This document shows, piece by piece, positions 1-8,221 of a stretch of 64,000 nucleotides of DNA (position 1 is the stretch's first letter; every line of letters starts with the position of its first letter). The stretch is from Variovorax sp. OAS795 (GTDB lineage Bacteria > Pseudomonadota > Gammaproteobacteria > Burkholderiales > Burkholderiaceae_C). The stretch covers positions 1 to 64,000 of the forward strand of contig NZ_JBEPOH010000002.1 of the NCBI RefSeq assembly GCF_040546685.1, written 5' to 3'. The position numbers were made by a program, and so were the translations under genes. Below the pieces are notes generated by a model, which did no database searches, was not told where the DNA came from, and worked only from the letters and a program-made list of their open reading frames with translations.

Positions 1-1017
1 GGGCGACAGCCCGGCGCCGAGCCGCATCGCGTCGGCGTGCCGCGCCAGGCGGTCGACGGCTTCGTCGTGGATGCGCCGGTCCACGTACAGCCGCGAACCC
101 GCCACGCACACCTGTCCGGAGTTGAGGAAGATGCTGCCGGCAATGCCCGGGATGGCCCGGTCCAGGTCGGCGTCCGCAAACAGGATCTGCGGCGACTTGC
201 CACCCAGTTCGAGCGTGGCCCTGGTGACATTGCGCGCGGCGGCCTGCGCCACCTGCAGGCCGGTGCGGGTCGAGCCGGTGAAGGTGATCTTGTCCAGCCC
301 CGGATGCGCCGCGAGCGCCGCGCCGGCCTCGGGGCCGGTGCCGGTGACCACGTTGACCACGCCTGCGGGGAAGCCGGCCTCGCGCACGAGCCCCGCAAGG
401 TGCAGCACGCTCAGCGAGGCTTCCTCGGACGGCTTGAGCACCACGGTGCAGCCGGCCGCGAGCGCGGGCGCGAGCTTCCACACCGACATCATCAGCGGCA
501 CGTTCCACGGGATGATCGCGCCGACCACGCCCAGCGCTTCTTTCTGCGTGTAGCCGAAGAAGGCCGAGTCCGGAATCGGCACGCCGACCTGCACCGTGCG
601 GCCGTTCGCGCGGCCCGCGAATCCGGCCATGTAGCGCAGCACGCCGATCGCGCCGCCGACGTTCAGGTCGCGCGCCATCCAGATCGGCATGCCGACGTCG
701 AGCACCTCCAGTTCGGCCAGCGTCTGGCGGTCGCGTTCGACCAGGTCGGCGAGCCGGCGCAGAAGGGCTTCGCGCCCGGCGCCGTGCATGCGCGGCCAGG
801 GCCCGGCTTCGAAGGCGGTGCGTGCGGCGCGCACGGCCGCATCGACCTGCGCCGCACCCGCTGCGGCGATGCGGGAGACCGGCATCGCGCTGCTCGGGTC
901 CACCGCCGGCAGGCTGTTGGCGACCGGCTGCCATTCGCCACCGATGAAGACGCGCGGCGCGTGGTCGAGTGCGGCGCGGGTGGCCGCGCCCAGCAGCCCC
1001 AGGTTGTTCTGAAGCAT
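1..1017 (-). CDS. Aldehyde dehydrogenase, NAD(P)-dependent (C-terminus beyond window)
   Basis: Oxidises an aldehyde to the carboxylic acid in the cytoplasm. Only the first 339 codons lie in the window; the family is about 480-500 residues long. Seen: Rossmann-domain stretch with IPWNVPLMM, the general-base motif LELGGKSP, and the nucleophile in GQVCVAGSR near residue 304. The start is ATG at 1017, only two bases after the stop of the GMC oxidoreductase gene, so it is the last visible gene of the operon that begins with the binding protein at 7263. An alcohol-oxidising flavoenzyme followed by an aldehyde dehydrogenase suggests alcohol to aldehyde to acid conversion of the imported compound (inference). 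The substrate cannot be read from sequence. Confidence 0.93.
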   Translation of the reverse strand, partial: MLQNNLGLLGAATRAALDHAPRVFIGGEWQPVANSLPAVDPSSAMPVSRIAAAGAAQVDAAVRAARTAFEAGPWPRMHGAGREALLRRLADLVERDRQTLAELEVLDVGMPIWMARDLNVGGAIGVLRYMAGFAGRANGRTVQVGVPIPDSAFFGYTQKEALGVVGAIIPWNVPLMMSVWKLAPALAAGCTVVLKPSEEASLSVLHLAGLVREAGFPAGVVNVVTGTGPEAGAALAAHPGLDKITFTGSTRTGLQVAQAAARNVTRATLELGGKSPQILFADADLDRAIPGIAGSIFLNSGQVCVAGSRLYVDRRIHDEAVDRLARHADAMRLGAGLSP

Positions 1018-1019
1018 GC

Positions 1020-2630
1020 TCAGGCCCTTTCGGATTGGAGGAAGTCGGCGGCCCGCTCGGCGATCATGATCGTGCCGGCGTTGGTGTTGCCGCGCGGGAT
1101 GGCGGGCATGACGGACACGTCGGCGACGCGCAGCCCCTGCAGGCCGTGCACGCGCAATTGCGGGTCGACCACCGCCATGGCATCGGTCCCCATCTTGCAA
1201 GTGCCGCCGGGGTGGTAGACGGTCTTGGCGTAGTGGCGTACCCGGGCGTCGATGGCGGCGTCGTCGTCGCCGGCGAATTCGGGCAGGGGCTCGATCTCCC
1301 GGCTCACCAGCGCCGCGAGCGACGGCGCGGCAAGGATCCGGCGTGCCAGCCGCACGCCTTCGCGCAGCACGCGCACGTCGTCCTCGTCGGCCAGCGCGCC
1401 GGCGTCCAGCCACGGCAGGTCGAGCGGGTCGTTGCTGCGCAGGCGCAATTCGCCGCGCGACCTGGGTGCGAGCTGGCAGGGGTTGAGCGTGATGCCGTGC
1501 ACCATCGGCGGCGCGCGGTCCGCATCGCCGACCAGCACCGGCAGCACGTGGAACTGGATGTCCGCGCGACCGTCGCCATCGGTGTCGAAGAAGCCGCCCG
1601 ACTCGACCACGTTCGAGGTCATCAGGCCGCTCTTGAAGAGAACCCACTGCGCGCCGTGCCGCAGGGCCGACAGGCCGCGGTCGTGTCCGAACAGGCTGAT
1701 CGGCTCGCGCGTCTGGCCATACACGGGCACTTCGAGGTGGTCCTGGTAGTTGCGGCCGACGCCGGCCAGCTCCTTCACCTGCGGAACCCCGACCGCCTGC
1801 AGCTGTGCGCCCGGCCCGACCCCCGACTGCAGCAGGATCTTGGCGCTGCCCAGGCCGCCCGCGCAGAGGACCACCTCGCGCCTGGCGCGGAAGGCGACGC
1901 TGGCGTGATGCCCCTTGCTCTCCAGGCACTCGATGCCGGTGGCGCGCGTGCCGTCGAACTGCACGCGCGCGGCGGTCAGGTCGGTGCGCACCTCGAGGTT
2001 CGGGCGTCCCATCGCGGGCCGCAGGAAGAAGCGCGCGGTGTTGCCGCGCTCGCCCTCGAAGGACGTGATCTGGTAGAACCCCGCGCCCAGCTGGGAGGCG
2101 CCGTTGAAGTCGTGGTTGAACGGCAGGCCGATCTCCTGCGCGGAGCGCACGAACGCGGCGTTGAGTGCATGGCGGTACGGCGTGTCGATGACCTTGAGGG
2201 GCCCGGCGGCACCGTGGTATGCGTCGGACAGGCGCTGGTTTCCCTCGGACTTGCGAAACCACGGCAGCACGTCGTCGTAGCCCCAGCCGGTGCAGCCGCC
2301 GTCGCGCCAGTCGTCGTAGTCCTGGCGATCGCCGCGGATGTAGATCATGCCGTTCATGGAGCCGCTGCCGCCCAGCGTGCGGCCCTGCGGCACGAACGCG
2401 GTCCGGCCGCCCAGGCCGGCCTGCGGCTCGGATTGGTAGTCCCACATCCGGTGCGTGCCGAACACGCGGCTGAAGCCGGCCGGCATGCGGATGAAGATGC
2501 TGTTGTCGCGCGCGCCGGCCTCGATCAGCAGCACGCGCTGCGACGGGTCGGCGGACAGGCGGTTGGCCAGCAGGCAGCCGGCGGAGCCGCCGCCCACCAC
2601 GATGTAGTCATAGTCTTGCGACGTGTTCAC
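1020..2630 (-). CDS. GMC-family FAD oxidoreductase (choline/alcohol dehydrogenase type)
   Basis: A 536-residue flavoenzyme of the glucose-methanol-choline family, which oxidises primary alcohols using FAD. Seen: N-terminal FAD-binding YIVVGGGSAGCLLANRL, the GMC signature GRTLGGSGSMNGMIY, and at the C-terminus the active-site pair His in YHPGGTCKMG and Asn in PRGNTNAGT. Length is normal. The frame is open far upstream, but the family N-terminus (NTSQDYDYIVVGGG) places the start at GTG 2630, whose GTGA overlaps the stop of the upstream livF gene by four bases, so the two are probably translationally coupled. Its position between an importer and an aldehyde dehydrogenase suggests that it oxidises the imported alcohol. 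Confidence 0.93.
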   Translation of the reverse strand: MNTSQDYDYIVVGGGSAGCLLANRLSADPSQRVLLIEAGARDNSIFIRMPAGFSRVFGTHRMWDYQSEPQAGLGGRTAFVPQGRTLGGSGSMNGMIYIRGDRQDYDDWRDGGCTGWGYDDVLPWFRKSEGNQRLSDAYHGAAGPLKVIDTPYRHALNAAFVRSAQEIGLPFNHDFNGASQLGAGFYQITSFEGERGNTARFFLRPAMGRPNLEVRTDLTAARVQFDGTRATGIECLESKGHHASVAFRARREVVLCAGGLGSAKILLQSGVGPGAQLQAVGVPQVKELAGVGRNYQDHLEVPVYGQTREPISLFGHDRGLSALRHGAQWVLFKSGLMTSNVVESGGFFDTDGDGRADIQFHVLPVLVGDADRAPPMVHGITLNPCQLAPRSRGELRLRSNDPLDLPWLDAGALADEDDVRVLREGVRLARRILAAPSLAALVSREIEPLPEFAGDDDAAIDARVRHYAKTVYHPGGTCKMGTDAMAVVDPQLRVHGLQGLRVADVSVMPAIPRGNTNAGTIMIAERAADFLQSERA

Positions 2631-3310
2631 GGAAGAGCCTCTGGGTTGTGATGGAGGGAGTCGTCCAGCCGCACGCGGCCGCGTTCGATGGTGAAGCGCC
2701 GGTCGCACAGGCCCTCGAGGTTCGCGCCCTCGGAGTCGGTGACCAGGATGGTCGGGCCCTGGCGCCGAAGGGCGCGCAGCACTTCGACCAGGCGCTGCAC
2801 GAGCGCCGGCGCAACGCCCTCGAAGGGCTCGTCGAGCAACAGCAGGCGCTGGCCCTGGCAGATGGCGCGTGCCAGCGCGGCCAGCTTCTGCTGCCCGCCG
2901 GACAGCTGGTTGCCGCGCCGCTGGATCAGCGGTGCGAGCTCCGGGATCATGTCGAGCGCGCCGCTCACGCGGCGGTTGCGCTCGGCGCCCGCGAGCCCGG
3001 CAACTTCCAGCGGCAGCTCGATGTTGGCGCGCACCGTCAGCTCGGGAATCAGCCGCCGGTCTTCGGGCATGTAGCCGATGCCCAGCCGCGCGCGCTGCCG
3101 GCTGGGCCAGCCGGTGACGTCGATGCCGTCGAGCCGGACTTCGCCCGAGGCGGCCGGCAGCGCGCCGATCAGCGTGCGCATCAGCGTGGTCTTGCCCGCG
3201 CCGTTGTGGCCGACCACGCCCAGCACCGCGCCAGGGGGCGCATCCAGGTCGACCTGCTCCAGGATCGATACGGGCCCGAAGGCCACGCAAAGCTTGCGCG
3301 TCTCGATCAT
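2627..3310 (-). CDS. livF: Branched-chain-type ABC importer, ATPase LivF
   Basis: A 227-residue nucleotide-binding subunit of a LivFGHM-type importer, acting on the inner face of the cytoplasmic membrane. Seen: Walker A GHNGAGKTT, signature QLSGGQQKLAALARA, Walker B LLLLDEPFEG. The usual EQN segment after Walker B is replaced by TDSEGAN, a deviation from typical LivF. Start ATG 3310 overlaps the livG stop by four bases (ATGA), and its own stop overlaps the GMC start in the same way. Substrate is unknown: this transporter class carries branched-chain amino acids, but also aromatics, amides and urea. Linkage to oxidoreductases argues against simple leucine import. Confidence 0.93.
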   Translation of the reverse strand: MIETRKLCVAFGPVSILEQVDLDAPPGAVLGVVGHNGAGKTTLMRTLIGALPAASGEVRLDGIDVTGWPSRQRARLGIGYMPEDRRLIPELTVRANIELPLEVAGLAGAERNRRVSGALDMIPELAPLIQRRGNQLSGGQQKLAALARAICQGQRLLLLDEPFEGVAPALVQRLVEVLRALRRQGPTILVTDSEGANLEGLCDRRFTIERGRVRLDDSLHHNPEALP

Positions 3311-4092
3311 GCGGCACCTGCCTTTGCGAGGGCGGCGGGCGCCCTGCCGCGCAGCACCGCGGAAGCCACCTGCGCGTCGCGCATGACGTCGCCGGGGGCG
3401 CCGTCGGCAATCATCGATCCGTCGCGGAAGGCGAGGATGCGCGTCACGTAGCGGCGCACCACGTCCATGTCGTGCTCCACGAAGAGCACGGTGACGCCGC
3501 TCGCGCGGATGACGTCGAACACGACCTCCATCAACGGCATCTTCTCGGCGGAGGACACGCCGCTGGTGGGCTCGTCGAGCAACAGCAGCCTGGGCTTCAG
3601 CGACAGGGCCATGGCGATATCGATCAGCTTGCGCTGCCCCTGGGGAACAAGGTTGACCGGCCGCTCGCCGATGGCCTGCAGGCCGAAACGCCCGAGCACC
3701 TCGTCGGCGCGCGCCTGGCGCTGTGCGGAATGCAGCGGTTTCAGCAGGCCGCCGGCGGAGCCGTCGGCCAGCGCCAGGGCGAAGAGAAGGTGCTCGCGCA
3801 CCGTCATTGCGGGGAAGAGCTGCGGAACCTGGAACGAACGCGCCATGCCGTGCGCAACGAGTTCGCGCGGGCTGCGCCCCAGCGTGCTGCGGCCCCCGAG
3901 CAGGATCTCGCCGCCGGTCGGGCGCAGGTAGCCGGTCACCATGTTGAGGAAGGTGGTCTTGCCGGCGCCGTTGGTTCCGATCAGGCCCACGACATCGCCC
4001 CTGTCGATGCGCACGCTGACCTTGTTCACGGCCACGACGGCACCGAAGCGGACGGTGAGGCCGCGCGTTTCGAGCAGCGGTGCCGAGCTCAT
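3307..4092 (-). CDS. livG: Branched-chain-type ABC importer, ATPase LivG
   Basis: A 261-residue ATPase partner of LivF. Seen: Walker A GTNGAGKTTFL, Walker B LLLLDEPTSG, H-loop VEHDMDVV. The signature segment reads LVPQGQRKLIDIAMAL rather than the common LSYGxQR form, so it belongs to a divergent LivG subgroup. The frame continues upstream through livM, but MSSAPLLETRGL is the natural LivG N-terminus and gives ATG 4092, overlapping the livM stop by four bases. Third-from-last transport gene in the tightly packed operon 7263-1. Confidence 0.93.
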   Translation of the reverse strand: MSSAPLLETRGLTVRFGAVVAVNKVSVRIDRGDVVGLIGTNGAGKTTFLNMVTGYLRPTGGEILLGGRSTLGRSPRELVAHGMARSFQVPQLFPAMTVREHLLFALALADGSAGGLLKPLHSAQRQARADEVLGRFGLQAIGERPVNLVPQGQRKLIDIAMALSLKPRLLLLDEPTSGVSSAEKMPLMEVVFDVIRASGVTVLFVEHDMDVVRRYVTRILAFRDGSMIADGAPGDVMRDAQVASAVLRGRAPAALAKAGAA

Positions 4093-5033
4093 GAACGGGC
4101 CCCCGCGCGATTCGCCAGCATGCTGGACAGCCCGCTCGGGAAGCGAACGATCAGCAGCAGCAGGGTCGCACCGAGCACGAATTTCCAGTATTGCGGTGCG
4201 TACTCGAAGGCCAGCGCATGGATGCCTTCGAGCACGAAGGCCGCGGCCAGCGATCCCCAGATGCCGCCCGCACCGGCGAGGATCGCGATGAACACGAACT
4301 CGCCGGAGGTCATCCAGAAGCCCATGCCCGGGTCGACCTGGCCGACCAGGATGGCGACGAGCGCGCCCGCGCCGCCGGCCAGCGCACCGGAGGCCGTGTA
4401 CTCCCTGTGGATCACGCGGCTGGGCGAACAGCCGAGGTATTCCACGCGAACCTCGTTCTCGCGGATGGCGGGGCCGACATGGCCCATGGCCGTCGTCAGG
4501 TAGCGCGAAACGCCCCAGGCCGCGAGCAGCGTGACCACCGCCGTGAGCAGGTAGACGGAGCGGATCGCGCCCACGCCCGCGGTCTGCATCGCGAAGAAGG
4601 ACGCACGCGCCACCGTGAAGCCGTCGGACGAACCCAGGCTCTGCGACTTGAGCAGCACGCCGTACAGGATCATCGACAGCGCCATCGACAGCATCGCGAA
4701 GAAGATGCCGCGGTAGCGCCGCATCAGGAAGCCCGCGGCGAAGGCCACCGCGCCAGAGAGCAGGCTGGCCAGCGCAAGCAGCAACAGCGTGTCGCGGATG
4801 CCGAGCCAGGGCGTGCCCAGGCCGGCGACATAGCCGCCCAGGCAGTAGTAGAGCGCGTGGCCGAAGGGCACCAGCCCGGCGCGCAGCAGCAGCAGCAGCC
4901 CGAGTGCGACGAGCCCCTTGGCAAGTGCCACGGCCAGCAGGCTCATCAGCCAGCTCGGTGCGATGAAGGCGGCTGCGCACAGCACGGCCAGCAGCCCGAG
5001 CAGGGATGCGTCGGTTCGGCGAAGGGAGTTCAT
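4089..5033 (-). CDS. livM: Branched-chain-type ABC importer, permease LivM
   Basis: A 314-residue inner-membrane permease with about nine hydrophobic segments. The conserved permease loop region is visible as YRGIFFAMLSMALSM and, towards the C-terminus, AGGIWGSLAAAFVLEG. The start ATG 5033 (MNSLRRTDASL) overlaps the livH stop by four bases. It forms the translocation path together with LivH. Confidence 0.92.
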   Translation of the reverse strand: MNSLRRTDASLLGLLAVLCAAAFIAPSWLMSLLAVALAKGLVALGLLLLLRAGLVPFGHALYYCLGGYVAGLGTPWLGIRDTLLLLALASLLSGAVAFAAGFLMRRYRGIFFAMLSMALSMILYGVLLKSQSLGSSDGFTVARASFFAMQTAGVGAIRSVYLLTAVVTLLAAWGVSRYLTTAMGHVGPAIRENEVRVEYLGCSPSRVIHREYTASGALAGGAGALVAILVGQVDPGMGFWMTSGEFVFIAILAGAGGIWGSLAAAFVLEGIHALAFEYAPQYWKFVLGATLLLLIVRFPSGLSSMLANRAGARS

Positions 5034-5926
5034 ATCTTTCTCAGCGCGGCTTGGGGGAACAGGCCTTCGGGCCGGACGGCAAGCACGAGGGCCATCACCG
5101 CATAGACGATGAACACCTCGGCAAACGGAAACAGATGGATGGTTGCGGCGCGCGCCAGCCCGACGACCAGCGCACCGACGGCGGCGCCCGGGATGCTGCC
5201 CATGCCGCCGATCACGATCACCGCGAAGGTCACGACGATGACCTCGGCACCGAGCCCCGGCGCCACCTGGATCATGGGCGCGGTCAGTGCCCCGCCCAGC
5301 GCCGCGAGCACCGCGCCGAGCATGAAGGTCGCCAGGTACAGCCGCTCGACATCGATGCCCATCGCGCCCGACATCTCGGGATCTCGGATGATGGCCGCGA
5401 GACAGCGCCCGGTGCGCGTGCGCTGCAGCAGCCACCACAGCAGCAGCCCCACCGCGGCGGCGGCCGCGAGCAATACGAACTCGTAGTTGTTGAAGCGCAG
5501 GCCATTGATCTCCGAACTGCCCAGGAGACCGTAGGGCGCGCTGGCCGGATAGGCCGAGGTGCCCCAGATGAACTGGATCACGTCGTCCAGCACCAGCAGC
5601 AGCGCATAGGTCGCGAGCGCCAGCGACACTTCGTCGCGCCCCCGCAGGCGGCGCAGCACGCCGCGATCCAGCGCCAGGCCCAGCGCCGTGCCGGCGACCA
5701 CGGCCGTGCCGAGCTGGATCGCAAAGGCGGCGAAGGAGGGCGGCCGGTCGGCGAACCAGTAGCCCATGGCCGTGGCGGCGACATACGCGCCAATGGCATA
5801 GAGGTTGCCGTGCGCGATGTTCAGGACCTTCATCACGCCGAAGATCAGGGTCAGCCCGGCCGCCACGAGAAAGAGCCAGGCGCCGTAGATCAGGCCGTCG
5901 ATGAGGATGGTGAGGAGTGTCGACAT
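5030..5926 (-). CDS. livH: Branched-chain-type ABC importer, permease LivH
   Basis: A 298-residue inner-membrane permease. Seen: the LivH hallmark LTLIFGVMKVLNIAHGNLY near the N-terminus and VIVIGGMGSIPGAAVGALV in the C-terminal half. Start ATG 5926, 23 bases after the stop of the upstream binding-protein gene, which is the only noticeable gap within the transport part of this operon. Confidence 0.93.
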   Translation of the reverse strand: MSTLLTILIDGLIYGAWLFLVAAGLTLIFGVMKVLNIAHGNLYAIGAYVAATAMGYWFADRPPSFAAFAIQLGTAVVAGTALGLALDRGVLRRLRGRDEVSLALATYALLLVLDDVIQFIWGTSAYPASAPYGLLGSSEINGLRFNNYEFVLLAAAAAVGLLLWWLLQRTRTGRCLAAIIRDPEMSGAMGIDVERLYLATFMLGAVLAALGGALTAPMIQVAPGLGAEVIVVTFAVIVIGGMGSIPGAAVGALVVGLARAATIHLFPFAEVFIVYAVMALVLAVRPEGLFPQAALRKI

Positions 5927-5949
5927 GGTCGGTCAGCCAGGGCCCCGGA

Positions 5950-7263
5950 TCACTTGGCGGCGACCGTGCCTTCGCACTTGCGCCCCGCCATGCCGCCCGC
6001 CAGCCAGGCCTCGCTCTTGATCCCCTCGGGCGGGTTCACGCATTCGGCAGGGAAGCGCATGGCGTTGCGCACCGACACCGTCTTCTTCTCGGCGTCGTAG
6101 AAGGCCTCGCCGACGGCCATGTCCTGGATCGCCTGGTGGCCGTTGCCCAGCGCGAGGCGGATGGTGCCGCTCGGGGTCTCGATGCTGCGGCCCTTGAGCG
6201 CCTTGATCAGGGCCGGCGTGCCGGTGTCGCCCGCCTTGGCGGCGCTGTCGTAGGCGGCCTTGAGCGCGAGCAGCGTGTTGGTGTACTGGTAGGCGGTGTA
6301 CACCGGCGCGTCCTTGTAGCGGCCCTGGTAGGCGGCGGTGAACCAGTCGTTGAGCGCCGACTTGGGCGCGAACAGCCCGTTGGTGCCGCGTGCGGTGAAC
6401 ACCACGCCGTCCGGAACCTGTGCACCCATCCGGTACATGGACAGTTCGAGCAGCGGCGCGTAGATCTTCGAGCGCTCATGCAGGCCGCGCGGGCGCATCT
6501 GGGTGAAGAACGCCTCCAGGTCGGCGCCGGCCATCGAGGTGTGGATGATGTCGGGCCGCTTGGTCGCGAGCGCCGAGATCTCCGCCGCGTATTGGCCAGA
6601 ACCCGGTGTCGGCCATTGCTCGGCGACCACCTCGATGCCGGGCTTCACCGACTTGAGCGCGGCGCTGAAGTCGCGCCATGCATCCTGCCCCAGCGCGTAG
6701 TTCGGGTTGATGTGGCCCACCGTCTTTGCGGCCGGCATGCGGGCCTGCGCATAGAGCGCGAGCGCAACGCTGTCCATCGTGGTGGAACCCGTCGTGCGGA
6801 ACACGTACTCGTACTTGCCGTCCTCGAAGATGCGCGGCGTGGCGCAGGTGGACATCACCGTGAGGACCTTGAGTTCCTCGGCCACCGGCGCGATCGCCAC
6901 GCAGGTGGCGGCCGACCCGAAACCCATCACCGCGTCGGCGCCTTGCCGTTCCACCAGCCCGCGGAACTCCGCCACCTGCTTGGCGTTGCCGCCGTTCTCG
7001 TCGAGGAAGATCAGTTCGACTTCCTTGCCGCCCATTCCCTTGCCCGTGTTGTACGGCGCCGGCAGCTCGCCCTTGTTGATGGCGTCGGCCAGCATGCGCG
7101 CGGCATTCTGGCCCGGGCCGTTCACCACCGACAGCGGGCCGGTCAATGGCGTGACGACCGCGATGCGCACCTTGCCGCCCTGCGCAATGGCGCCCGCGGC
7201 GCCGAACAGGGAGGCCGCGCCGAGCGCGGCGGCGATCCAGCGGAAGCTGCTTTGGAATTTCAT
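5950..7263 (-). CDS. Periplasmic substrate-binding protein of the Liv-type importer
   Basis: A 437-residue periplasmic binding protein of the Peripla_BP_6 (LivK-like) class. It starts with a Sec signal peptide (MKFQSSFRWIAAALGAASLF, cleavage probably after GAIAQ). The mature part begins GKVRIAVVTPLTGPLS, typical of type I binding folds. ATG 7263 is preceded by GGAGACAAC (AGGAG-like ribosome site). At about 410 mature residues it is longer than classical LivK, as in paralogues that bind aromatic or amide ligands. First gene of the operon running to the window start; it faces the IclR gene across 150 bp holding two inverted repeats. Confidence 0.93.
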   Translation of the reverse strand: MKFQSSFRWIAAALGAASLFGAAGAIAQGGKVRIAVVTPLTGPLSVVNGPGQNAARMLADAINKGELPAPYNTGKGMGGKEVELIFLDENGGNAKQVAEFRGLVERQGADAVMGFGSAATCVAIAPVAEELKVLTVMSTCATPRIFEDGKYEYVFRTTGSTTMDSVALALYAQARMPAAKTVGHINPNYALGQDAWRDFSAALKSVKPGIEVVAEQWPTPGSGQYAAEISALATKRPDIIHTSMAGADLEAFFTQMRPRGLHERSKIYAPLLELSMYRMGAQVPDGVVFTARGTNGLFAPKSALNDWFTAAYQGRYKDAPVYTAYQYTNTLLALKAAYDSAAKAGDTGTPALIKALKGRSIETPSGTIRLALGNGHQAIQDMAVGEAFYDAEKKTVSVRNAMRFPAECVNPPEGIKSEAWLAGGMAGRKCEGTVAAK

Positions 7264-7331
7264 GTCGTTGTCTCCTGGTGGGTCGTTCGGACCGAAGCTC
7301 GTCGAGGCTTGGCAGCGCTCCCGTGCTTGTG

Positions 7332-7344
7332 TCCGTTTATCGGA
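7332..7344. promoter_or_regulatory. Inverted repeat, candidate IclR operator 1
   Basis: TCCG-TTTAT-CGGA, an exact 4-bp inverted repeat in the divergent spacer between the binding-protein operon and the IclR gene. A partial second copy (TCCGATAGA) lies just before the IclR start. Short, so weak on its own; location is the main support. Confidence 0.35.
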
Positions 7345-7370
7345 ACGGCTATGTGCGCTGCTGGGCGGAT

Positions 7371-7392
7371 TGTTTTCTAATAGCTGAAAACA
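7371..7392. promoter_or_regulatory. Inverted repeat, candidate IclR operator 2
   Basis: TGTTTTC, eight bases, GAAAACA: a perfect 7-bp inverted repeat in an AT-rich patch 21 bp before the IclR start. IclR-family regulators bind palindromes of about this size in divergent promoters, so this is the likelier operator of the two in this spacer. Confidence 0.5.
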
Positions 7393-7413
7393 AAATAGGC
7401 ATCTGTCCGATAG

Positions 7414-8196
7414 ATGAACACGAAAACGACTTCCGATGCAGGCTCCCTCAAGCGGGGTGTCGCATTGCTCAAGCTGCTGGCCACAGCCGGCCGCAAGGGC
7501 CTGGCGCTGACCGAGCTGGCGGCCAAGGCGCAGTTGCCGCATCCCTCGGCGCACCGCGTGCTCGCGCAGCTGATTGCCGAGAACCTGGCCGTGCACGACG
7601 CATTGACGCGCCGCTACCGGCTCGGCCCGCTGGCCTTCGAACTCGGCGTGGCCGGGTCGACCATGCACGACATCCGCGACCTGTGCGATGGCGCGATGAA
7701 TTCGCTCGCGAAGGAGACCGGCGACACGGTCTACCTGGTGGTGCGCAGCGGTTTCGACGCCGTGTGCATGCACCGGCGCGAAGGCGAGTTTCCGATCCGG
7801 GCGCTGGTGCTCGAGGTCGGCAGCCGGCGGCCGCTGGGCGTCGGCGCGGGCGGGCTTGCGATCCTCTCCGCGATCGAGGAGGAGGAGCGCATGGAAATCA
7901 TCGAACGCGTGGCACCGACCCTGCCGGCCTTCGGCAAGCTGACGGCACAGGACCTGGCAGAGGCCTGCATCCAGACGCGCGCCGAAGGCGCCGCCGTGAT
8001 CCAGAACCGCGTGAGCCTCGGCGTGCGCGCGGTGGGCGTCGCGTTCCGCAATTCGATGTCGCACGCGGTGGGCGCACTCAGCGTGGCCGCCTTGACCCAG
8101 CGCCTCAACCAGCGGCGCACGCAGCAGATCAGCGAGATGCTGCGCAAGGCGACGCAGGAGGTCGAAGTGCTCCTGCGCAAGCGCAGCGGGCCGTGA
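7414..8196 (+). CDS. IclR-family transcriptional regulator
   Basis: A 260-residue DNA-binding regulator. N-terminal winged helix at about residues 12-75 (LKLLATAGRKGLALTELAAKA, then PHPSAHRVLAQL as the recognition region) and a C-terminal ligand-binding domain (SRRPLGVGAGGLAIL at about 130-145, typical of IclR effector domains). It is divergent from the Liv/GMC/ALDH operon and probably senses its substrate or an intermediate. No clear Shine-Dalgarno sequence precedes the ATG. Confidence 0.93.
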   Translation: MNTKTTSDAGSLKRGVALLKLLATAGRKGLALTELAAKAQLPHPSAHRVLAQLIAENLAVHDALTRRYRLGPLAFELGVAGSTMHDIRDLCDGAMNSLAKETGDTVYLVVRSGFDAVCMHRREGEFPIRALVLEVGSRRPLGVGAGGLAILSAIEEEERMEIIERVAPTLPAFGKLTAQDLAEACIQTRAEGAAVIQNRVSLGVRAVGVAFRNSMSHAVGALSVAALTQRLNQRRTQQISEMLRKATQEVEVLLRKRSGP

Positions 8197-8221
8197 TAAG
8201 CCGGCCGGCCGGCGCGGCCCC

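Noticed and set aside
37..1218. Plus-strand open frame of 393 codons opposite the aldehyde dehydrogenase
   Set aside because: The minus strand carries all aldehyde dehydrogenase motifs; the plus frame is low-complexity Arg/Ala/His sequence.
2631..3410. A 260-residue N-terminal extension of the GMC oxidoreductase
   Set aside because: It runs through livF in another frame; the FAD-binding motif starts right after GTG 2630, which overlaps the livF stop.
7264..8064. N-terminal extension of the first binding protein across the divergent spacer and the IclR gene
   Set aside because: A signal peptide starts at ATG 7263 with a ribosome site before it; the extension is antisense to IclR.
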